From assembly GCA_002453165.1 (NCBI GenBank), contig DKGH01000137.1:1-5127 (forward strand): 5,127 bases of DNA, in the 5' to 3' direction. The notes under the pieces were generated by a model that worked only from the letters and a program-made list of their open reading frames with translations, searched no databases and had not been told where the DNA came from. This DNA comes from Verrucomicrobia bacterium UBA6775 (GTDB lineage: Bacteria; Verrucomicrobiota; Verrucomicrobiia; Limisphaerales; UBA1096). Below are positions 1 to 5,127 of this stretch, one piece after another. The position numbers and the translations under genes were made by a program. Every line of letters begins with the position of its first letter. Within the stretch, counting starts at the first letter, position 1.

Positions 1-59
1 ACCATCCGCGGGATTATTTTCTCTATTCGTTCTCGGTGGATCGGCCCTCCGTGTGCTGA

Positions 60-71
60 GCTTGGCCAAGC
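60..71. repeat. 12-bp perfect palindrome upstream of htpG
   Basis: The sequence GCTTGGCCAAGC reads identically on both strands. It lies 73 bases before the htpG start and just upstream of a TTGACT hexamer at 74-79 that resembles a sigma-70 -35 box. Its position would suit an operator, but no regulator is known for it and one palindrome of this length can arise by chance. It is not a CIRCE element (TTAGCACTC-N9-GAGTGCTAA), the usual heat-shock operator. Confidence 0.35.
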
Positions 72-73
72 AC

Positions 74-104
74 TTGACTTCAAAACGCTTGCAGTCCGTG
101 CGTA
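74..104 (+). promoter_or_regulatory. weak candidate promoter for htpG
   Basis: TTGACT at 74-79 matches five of six bases of the sigma-70 -35 consensus. At the usual spacing only a poor -10 is present (TGCGTA at 99-104, 19-base spacer). The CACTTGACTT context at 71-80 also loosely recalls a sigma-32 -35 (CTTGAA), but I find no CCCCAT-type -10. This is the best promoter candidate in the 144-bp leader and remains weak. The rest of 1-144 shows nothing I can name. Confidence 0.2.
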
Positions 105-144
105 GAGCGTCTTTTATTGTCTCAGCGATTTTTGCAAAGCACTT

Positions 145-2076
145 ATGGCGACTGAAAAGAAAGAATTCAAAACGGAAGTCCAGCAACTGTTGGACTTGGT
201 CATCCATTCCCTCTACTCGAACAAGGACATCTTCCTGCGCGAGTTGATTAGCAACGGCTCGGACGCAATCGACAAGCTGCGTTTCAACGCCCTGTCCGAC
301 AAGGATTTGGTCAAGAACGACTCCGAGTTCCGAATCAAGCTTTACACGGACAACGAGGCCCGGACACTGGTCATCGAGGACAACGGCATCGGCATGACCC
401 GCGACGAAATCGAGGCAAACATAGGCACGATCGCCAGTTCCGGTACGCGCAAGTTCATGGAGGAAATCAAAAAGGGCAACGCCACCGACAACCCTGAGTT
501 GATCGGGCAGTTCGGTGTCGGCTTTTACTCAGCATTCATGGTGGCGGATAAAGTGACACTAAAGACGCGGCCGGCCGGCAGCGACGAGTCGTGGACGTGG
601 GAATCGTCCGGCGATGGCTCGTACGAAATCTCTGAGGGCGGCCGGGACAAGCGCGGCACCGAGATCACCCTGCACCTCAAGGAGGACAGCAAGGATTATG
701 TGGTCGAATTTCGCATCCGGCAGATTATCAAGAAATACTCTGACTTCGTGGAGTATCCAATCCTGATGGACATCACCCGGGACGACACGGAGCTTGACGA
801 CGAAGGCAACCCGAAGGAAGGCGCGGAAAAGAAGGTCACTGTCACCGAGGAGACGCTCAATTCCATGAAGGCGATCTGGATGCGCCCCAAGAGCGAGGTC
901 AAAAAAGAGGAGTACAACGAATTTTACAAGCACATCTCCCACGACTACACCGACCCGATCAAGACCATCCACTATTCCGCCGAAGGCACGCTCGAATTCA
1001 AGGCGCTGCTATATCTCCCCGCCCGGGCACCGTTCGACATGTTCCAGCACGAGGGCGTGAAACACGGGATCAACCTATACGTAAAGAGGGTGTTTATCAT
1101 GGAGAACTGCGAGGCGCTGATCCCCCGCTACCTACGCTTTGCCAAGGGCGTGGTGGAGTCAAACGACCTGCCACTGAATGTCTCCCGGGAAATTCTGCAG
1201 GAGGATGTTGTCATCAAGAAAATCGAAAAGAACGTCACCAGCAAGATCCTCTCGACGCTCAAGGATATGATGAAGAAGTCGTCCGAGGAATACCTCAGCT
1301 TCTACAAGGAATTCGGCAAAGTCATCAAGGAGGGCGTCGAGGTGGACGCTGCGAACAAGGACAAGATCAAGGATTTGTTGCTGTACGAGAGCAGCAAGAC
1401 CAAGCCCGGCGAATTCGTTTCGCTCAAGGAATACGTCGAGCGCATGGTGCCGGATCAAAAGGAAATTTATTTTCTCACCGGCGACTCACGGGCGGCGCTC
1501 GAAAACTCACCTCATCTTGAGGTGTTCAAAAAGAAGGACGTCGAGGTACTATTCATGACCGAACCGGTAGACGAATTCATTCTGCCCGGCTTTGGCGAGT
1601 ACTCTGAGAAGAACCTCAAGTCCATCGCCCAGGGCGACATCGACCTCGGCAGCGAGGAAGAAAAGAAGATTGCCGAGGAACAAAAGAAGGAAGCCTCCGG
1701 CAAATACAAGAAGCTCATCAAGAAAGTGCAGGATGCACTCAAGGATGACATCAAAGAGGTGCGCCTATCCGACCGCTTGACCGACAGCGCAAGTTGCCTC
1801 GTGACCGACGAAGGCGACATCAATCCCCAGATGGAGCGTATATTCGCCGCCATGAACCAGCCGGTGCCGGAGGTCAAGCGCATCCTCGAACTGAATCCGG
1901 ATCACCCGGTTTTGGAAAAGATGAACACACTGTTCGACTCAAACAAAAAAGATCCCAAAATCGCTGACTACTCAGAACTGCTCTACAATCAGGCATTGCT
2001 CACTGAGGGCGTTGCCGTTAAGGATCCCGTGCGTTTTTCCAAGCTTATCAGCGATCTAATGGTCGCAAATAATTGA
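145..2076 (+). CDS. htpG: HtpG, bacterial Hsp90 molecular chaperone
   Basis: This is a complete cytosolic ATP-dependent Hsp90 chaperone of 643 residues, slightly longer than the 624 of E. coli HtpG. It acts as a homodimer remodelling client proteins with the DnaK system. The N-terminal GHKL ATPase domain (about 1-210) shows E33 (catalytic glutamate), N37 and D40 in ELISNGSDAIDK, D79 with G81 and G83 in EDNGIGM, the lid sequence GTIASSGT (94-101), IGQFGVGFYSAF (120-131) and GTEI (171-174). An acidic linker lies near 213-230. The middle domain includes KSEVKKEEYNEFYKH and LPLNVSREILQ, with R348 as the expected gamma-phosphate-sensing arginine. The C-terminal dimerisation domain contains VKRILELNPDHPVLEKM; there is no eukaryotic MEEVD tail. 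ATG 145 is the only possible start, since TAG at 103-105 closes the frame and no other start codon lies between. No Shine-Dalgarno is visible. G38 replaces the alanine usual in the SNASD motif, a mild change. Confidence 0.98.
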   Translation: MATEKKEFKTEVQQLLDLVIHSLYSNKDIFLRELISNGSDAIDKLRFNALSDKDLVKNDSEFRIKLYTDNEARTLVIEDNGIGMTRDEIEANIGTIASSGTRKFMEEIKKGNATDNPELIGQFGVGFYSAFMVADKVTLKTRPAGSDESWTWESSGDGSYEISEGGRDKRGTEITLHLKEDSKDYVVEFRIRQIIKKYSDFVEYPILMDITRDDTELDDEGNPKEGAEKKVTVTEETLNSMKAIWMRPKSEVKKEEYNEFYKHISHDYTDPIKTIHYSAEGTLEFKALLYLPARAPFDMFQHEGVKHGINLYVKRVFIMENCEALIPRYLRFAKGVVESNDLPLNVSREILQEDVVIKKIEKNVTSKILSTLKDMMKKSSEEYLSFYKEFGKVIKEGVEVDAANKDKIKDLLLYESSKTKPGEFVSLKEYVERMVPDQKEIYFLTGDSRAALENSPHLEVFKKKDVEVLFMTEPVDEFILPGFGEYSEKNLKSIAQGDIDLGSEEEKKIAEEQKKEASGKYKKLIKKVQDALKDDIKEVRLSDRLTDSASCLVTDEGDINPQMERIFAAMNQPVPEVKRILELNPDHPVLEKMNTLFDSNKKDPKIADYSELLYNQALLTEGVAVKDPVRFSKLISDLMVANN

Positions 2077-2107
2077 TTTCAGACGCCTGACCTGAGCACC
2101 ACCAAAA

Positions 2108-2133
2108 GTAAAAGATTTTATCGAAACTTTTAC
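2108..2133 (+). repeat. A/T-rich hairpin before the secreted-protein start
   Basis: GTAAAAG (2108-2114) and CTTTTAC (2127-2133) are perfect 7-base inverted arms with a 12-base loop. Inside, TTT (2117-2119) can also pair with AAA (2124-2126) around ATCG, leaving a two-base bulge. The structure ends six bases before ATG 2140, where it could affect translation or serve as a protein-binding site. It is A/T-rich and followed by CCTC instead of a T run, so it is a poor intrinsic terminator for htpG. The rest of the 63-bp gap has no convincing promoter. Confidence 0.4.
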
Positions 2134-2139
2134 CTCAAA

Positions 2140-3849
2140 ATGAAACTCATTAATCAAAATAAATACATGGCCATAATTGCCTGCTTATTAATCCCATTGA
2201 AAAGCAGCGTACTTGGAGATGGATTGTTTTCAGATATCCCCAATTTGTCAAAGAAGGCAATTGACTCATTGATCGCCCATTATGACGGGAAACATGGAAT
2301 CGAGTCTGATGGTAAAGTTGTAGTTTCATGGACTCCGGTCGACGGGAATGGCAAGACTCTGGATGAGATGATTGTGCGCTCCACTCAACGCGGTAGCGGT
2401 GCGGCGGAACTCATCAAGTATAGTCAGTCCGGCAAATTGACGTTCGACGACACCAGCGACGGTGCCGATGGAAGATATCTTGAGGGAGTACTCACCAATG
2501 ATGAGTCCAAGGAATTCACCGTATTTTGGGTGGGCAATTACAACGCAGAGGCTCCTTTAGCCACATCGGGCACTTATGTATATAATATAGGCATAAATAG
2601 CACATCCCACCAGAGGGATGACGGTAAGGGCGGTTTCGTTGTGGAGCAGTACAACGGAACTACCTATTCCGGCGACGACATCACGGACTATGATGGCATC
2701 ACCACGGTTTGGAGCACTGTACTGACGGCTAACAGCCATACGTTTTATGCCAATGGCACAAACCTTAACGTTGGCGGCTCACCTTCAAACAAACTCAAAG
2801 CCAATGCGTCAATTATTATCGGCGCATACAGTTCAAGCGGCTACGACTTTGTCGGAGAGCTTGAACAGTTGATCATATTCGGCTCCGCCCTCAGTGATGA
2901 GGACAGGAAACTCGTTGAAGACCACTTTTTAAAATCCATCCCTGTGATTAGTAAGCCCACTCCCCTCACCGATACGTTAACCATCGAAAAGAACCTAAAC
3001 ACATCTTTAATAAGATTCCCTAAAAAATCGTATCTCCTTTCCTCCGAAGATCTAGTTGAGTGGGAGTTCGTTCCTGGAGCAGACTCCGAAATCTCAATCC
3101 CCACCGACAAAGACAGGCTGTTTTACAAGGCTGCATCCGAATTCACTGAAGTCCCCAGCGGAGTGGTCGTAAGAACAAAGATGAAATCCCACACCTGGCG
3201 GGAGGCACAATACCATCTGGACACAGGCGAGCTTTTCTTTATCGGAGAACAGACCCACGGGTTTGATCTCTACACATCAGGCGGAAATAATCTTTGGTGG
3301 TGCTATATGAACAGTTCCGGCCGAGGATCCGGGCTTGTTGAATTCCTAATGGAGAGAAATAAAAACGCAGCCTCCACCAAAACTAAAGCACTTAAAAATG
3401 GCTGGCTAACCTACACTCAGGATTATTACAGCTTTCTCGAGTTTAAGCCGTTGCCATCACAAAAAACTTTTGTCAACCACACGGCGCCAAAAACCATCGG
3501 AGACGGAGATACGACGGAGGCATACACAGCAGACTACGATGTCATTGATAACAGTGAGATCTTTTTTGTGATATACAGGAACAGCAATAACGGCCAAATT
3601 TATTCGGGTATTGGGGGGCCTTCCGTTAATCAGGTTGTTGGTTCACCACCGCCGGGGGACGGCACTCCCAACCGGGACAACGGAGTAAGGGCTGACATTG
3701 CATTTAAGGCAATAATACCGTTGTCAGACTCTGACAAATTGGAGCTCTTTAACAAGTTTCGCCCACAAAAAGCTATCTACGACGACACATCTAAAGCCTA
3801 CTACTACGTCCATCCTGAAGGACTGGTGAAAATCCCACCCGGCAACTAA
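2140..3849 (+). CDS. predicted secreted LamG-like protein of unknown function
   Basis: This 569-residue protein begins with a likely Sec signal peptide: K2 and K8, hydrophobic core 10-20 (MAIIACLLIPL), probable cleavage after V-L-G26. C15 sits in an IIAC lipobox-like string, but the hydrophobic core continues past it, so a lipoprotein is less likely. Residues about 40-266 resemble a concanavalin-A/LamG jelly roll: EFTVFWVGNY (125-134) is a core strand, and GELEQLIIFGSALSDEDRKLVEDHF matches the typical closing strand plus helix. Residues 298-332 (YLLSSEDLVEW ... RLFYKAA) match a short module known from many verrucomicrobial surface proteins. Residues 334-569 are unrecognised, with faint echoes of LamG strands at 473-490 and 528-540. 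I see no catalytic motif, PEP-CTERM anchor or C-terminal membrane helix; the only mature cysteine is C388. Likely role: envelope or extracellular carbohydrate or protein binding. Start ATG 2140 is favoured because it gives a full signal peptide; M10 would remove the basic N-region. No Shine-Dalgarno is visible. The gene is A/T-richer than both neighbours. Confidence 0.85.
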   Translation: MKLINQNKYMAIIACLLIPLKSSVLGDGLFSDIPNLSKKAIDSLIAHYDGKHGIESDGKVVVSWTPVDGNGKTLDEMIVRSTQRGSGAAELIKYSQSGKLTFDDTSDGADGRYLEGVLTNDESKEFTVFWVGNYNAEAPLATSGTYVYNIGINSTSHQRDDGKGGFVVEQYNGTTYSGDDITDYDGITTVWSTVLTANSHTFYANGTNLNVGGSPSNKLKANASIIIGAYSSSGYDFVGELEQLIIFGSALSDEDRKLVEDHFLKSIPVISKPTPLTDTLTIEKNLNTSLIRFPKKSYLLSSEDLVEWEFVPGADSEISIPTDKDRLFYKAASEFTEVPSGVVVRTKMKSHTWREAQYHLDTGELFFIGEQTHGFDLYTSGGNNLWWCYMNSSGRGSGLVEFLMERNKNAASTKTKALKNGWLTYTQDYYSFLEFKPLPSQKTFVNHTAPKTIGDGDTTEAYTADYDVIDNSEIFFVIYRNSNNGQIYSGIGGPSVNQVVGSPPPGDGTPNRDNGVRADIAFKAIIPLSDSDKLELFNKFRPQKAIYDDTSKAYYYVHPEGLVKIPPGN

Positions 3850-3882
3850 AAAGAACGAACGCAACAGCGCTTGGGCTACAGA

Positions 3883-5127
3883 CTACGGTCGCGGAAACGA
3901 TCTCATCCGGCTGTAACGCTTGTAGCTTTCCCAGAGATCCCCGTTGTCATTGGCACGGGGATCACCGGTTTTTTTGAGGAAAGCATCCATTTCGTCCCGG
4001 TACTTTTGCGTGACCTTCAGGAAGGTCGGATCTAGTGCGAGGTTGTTCAGGCAGTCGGGATCCTTTTTGATATCGAACAACTCCTCGCCCGGACGCTTGT
4101 TGACCGACAGGTGAAAGAACGGTTTGTGCCTGGGGTCGTTCCGGTTCTCGATGAGAAACGTGAGCGTCGGGCAGGCATCGATATCGTGATAGCCACCGTG
4201 CATCGGCCCCAGTTTTCCGGGTGAGTTGAACTTCTGCGGATCACCCGCCGGCCAGCGATCCGGCCGAAAGTTTCGAATGTAAAGATATTGATCCGAACGG
4301 AGGCAGCGCTGCGGGTAGGTCCAATTATTGTAGCGCGATGAGGAGTGCCGTTCCCGTCCGCTGTAAACATGGGTTCGTGAAAGCTCAATCCGCCCCGATT
4401 TACCGGAAGCGAGTAGCGACATCAGGCTTTGGCCGCTTGGTGCGAGTGCCGCCTTACCAAGCGCCGGATGCACCACACCCGCTGCTTCGAGGATGGTTGC
4501 TGTCAGGTCGACGAATGACACCGGATCGGTCGATTCTCGGCTCCCCTTCACTCTCTCCGGCCACATGATGGCCAACGGCACGTGCACGCCAAACTCATAG
4601 CAGTTGGCCTTTGCCCGGGGGAAAGCCATGCCGTTGTCTGATGTCACGATGACAAGCGTGTTTTCCAGTTCCCCGATCGCCTCGAGCTTGGCCATGGCTC
4701 TGGCCAGGTGGGAATCGAACCACTCGATCTCGACGTAGTAATCAAGTATGTCCCCGCGAATCTCCGGTGTGTCCGGCAGGAAAGCCGGCACGTCAACATC
4801 GCTCAATTTTTTACCCTTCTTCAGCCCGATGCCTTTTTCAAAAACACGATGCGGCTCATGCCCTCCGAGCCAAAAGTAGAACGGCTTCCCGTCCGGCCGC
4901 TGCTCGAGGAATGCGTCGAAATTCGCGGCGTAGTCGGTCGATGAAATCCCCTTGATACCGGAGTTTTTTTTCTTCGATGAAAAAATCGGCCCGGCCGGGT
5001 TCCTCTCGAATCCACCATCCCGATAATTACCAGGCCCCCAGCCTTTGCCGGTGTAGCCGATCCAGTATCCGGCCTTCTCAAGCAGGTCGGGAAAGGTGGC
5101 AAATTTATTGTCGAACTTACTCGCGTG
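3883..5127 (-). CDS. sulfatase, heparan N-sulfatase (SGSH)-like, N-terminus cut by window edge
   Basis: These are the last 414 residues of a type I (formylglycine-dependent) sulfatase, which hydrolyses sulfate esters or sulfamates on glycans, usually in the periplasm or outside the cell. The frame is open to base 5127, so the start, any signal peptide and the C/S-x-P-x-R maturation motif lie beyond the edge. In fragment numbering: GYWIGYTGKGWGPG (20-33) corresponds to sulfatase signature 2 with K28; HEPHR (90-94) aligns with HDPHR of human SGSH, whose first His is an active-site residue; TSDNG (162-166) supplies calcium ligands D164 and N165; K173 aligns with SGSH R282. VDVPAFLPDTPEIRGDIL and ELFDIKKDPDCLNNLALDPTF also track SGSH closely, pointing to the SulfAtlas S1_8-type group. 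Substrate is not determined; sulfated polysaccharide is plausible. TTG at 4804-4806 is internal, not a start. The gene converges on the LamG-like gene with a 33-bp gap. Sulfatase is near certain; the SGSH-like subgroup is probable. Confidence 0.95.
   Translation of the reverse strand, partial: HASKFDNKFATFPDLLEKAGYWIGYTGKGWGPGNYRDGGFERNPAGPIFSSKKKNSGIKGISSTDYAANFDAFLEQRPDGKPFYFWLGGHEPHRVFEKGIGLKKGKKLSDVDVPAFLPDTPEIRGDILDYYVEIEWFDSHLARAMAKLEAIGELENTLVIVTSDNGMAFPRAKANCYEFGVHVPLAIMWPERVKGSRESTDPVSFVDLTATILEAAGVVHPALGKAALAPSGQSLMSLLASGKSGRIELSRTHVYSGRERHSSSRYNNWTYPQRCLRSDQYLYIRNFRPDRWPAGDPQKFNSPGKLGPMHGGYHDIDACPTLTFLIENRNDPRHKPFFHLSVNKRPGEELFDIKKDPDCLNNLALDPTFLKVTQKYRDEMDAFLKKTGDPRANDNGDLWESYKRYSRMRSFPRP
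3936..3975 (+). terminator. candidate intrinsic terminator for the LamG-like gene
   Basis: GATCCCCGT (3936-3944) and ACGGGGATC (3955-3963) are perfect 9-base inverted arms with a 10-base loop, followed by ACCGG and seven T's at 3969-3975. Read on the plus strand this resembles a Rho-independent terminator about 87 bases past the LamG-like stop codon. Weak points are the five-base spacer between stem and T run and the fact that the site lies in the sulfatase coding sequence, where it encodes K-T-G-D-P-R and N-G-D-L. No other terminator-like structure is seen near the convergent gap 3850-3882. Confidence 0.4.

Noticed and set aside
68..144. Direct repeat AAGCACTT at 68-75 and 137-144 flanking the htpG leader
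   Set aside because: Eight bases with no extended similarity, probably chance.
53..247. A 64-codon plus-strand open frame overlapping the htpG start
   Set aside because: It begins at GTG, has no ribosome-binding site, overlaps htpG out of frame and its Ser/Arg/Lys-rich translation is unlike a real protein.
559..972. A 137-codon minus-strand open frame inside htpG, and similar ones at 1159-1458 and 1512-1883
   Set aside because: They lie antisense to a strongly conserved chaperone gene and their translations show no recognisable domain; they are by-products of its codon use.
2181..2186. Lipobox-like IIAC around C15 of the secreted protein
   Set aside because: The hydrophobic core continues for five residues after the cysteine and a better signal-peptidase I site follows at G26, so lipidation is not the preferred reading.
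3883..4806. A shorter sulfatase starting at the TTG codon 4804-4806
   Set aside because: The frame stays open upstream to base 5127 and encodes conserved sulfatase sequence there (GYTGKGWGPG, HEPHR), so this codon is an internal leucine.
4964..4985. T8 run and nearby A6 run forming a 7-bp A/T hairpin, possible slippage or frameshift site
   Set aside because: On the coding strand it simply encodes I-F-S-S-K-K-K-N with an intact frame on both sides; no alternative frame product is evident.
4821..5102. A 93-codon minus-strand open frame near the right edge
   Set aside because: It is out of frame within the sulfatase coding sequence on the same strand, and the sulfatase frame carries the conserved motifs.

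Overview
The window looks like chromosomal DNA from a bacterium of the Planctomycetota-Verrucomicrobiota-Lentisphaerota group, most likely a verrucomicrobial one. The indications are a heparan-N-sulfatase-like sulfatase of a type abundant in that group, a secreted LamG-like protein carrying an embedded 'DLVxW ... FYK' module that I recall mainly from verrucomicrobial surface proteins, and start codons without a recognisable Shine-Dalgarno sequence. This placement comes from recalled family features, not from a search.

Layout: 1-144 is a short non-coding leader with a 12-bp perfect palindrome and a weak -35-like hexamer. 145-2076 (+) is a complete htpG, the bacterial Hsp90 chaperone, with all the expected ATP-binding motifs. 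2077-2139 is a 63-bp gap holding a small A/T-rich hairpin just before the next start. 2140-3849 (+) is a 569-residue predicted secreted protein with an N-terminal concanavalin-A/LamG-like domain, a short middle module and a C-terminal part I do not recognise. 3850-3882 is a 33-bp convergent gap. 3883-5127 (-) is the C-terminal 414 residues of a sulfatase that runs off the right edge; its first roughly 80-100 residues, including the formylglycine motif, lie outside the window. A 9-bp inverted repeat followed by seven T's inside the sulfatase 3' end could terminate transcription of the secreted-protein gene.

The genes do not form an obvious single pathway. htpG is housekeeping protein folding. 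The secreted LamG-like protein and the sulfatase would both suit a bacterium that binds and desulfates sulfated polysaccharides outside the cytoplasm, but they are convergent, not co-transcribed, so a functional link is only a suggestion. The middle gene is clearly A/T-richer than its neighbours. I see no tRNA, rRNA, CRISPR array, insertion sequence or clear new defence or mobile system here. The least explained part is the C-terminal half of the secreted protein.
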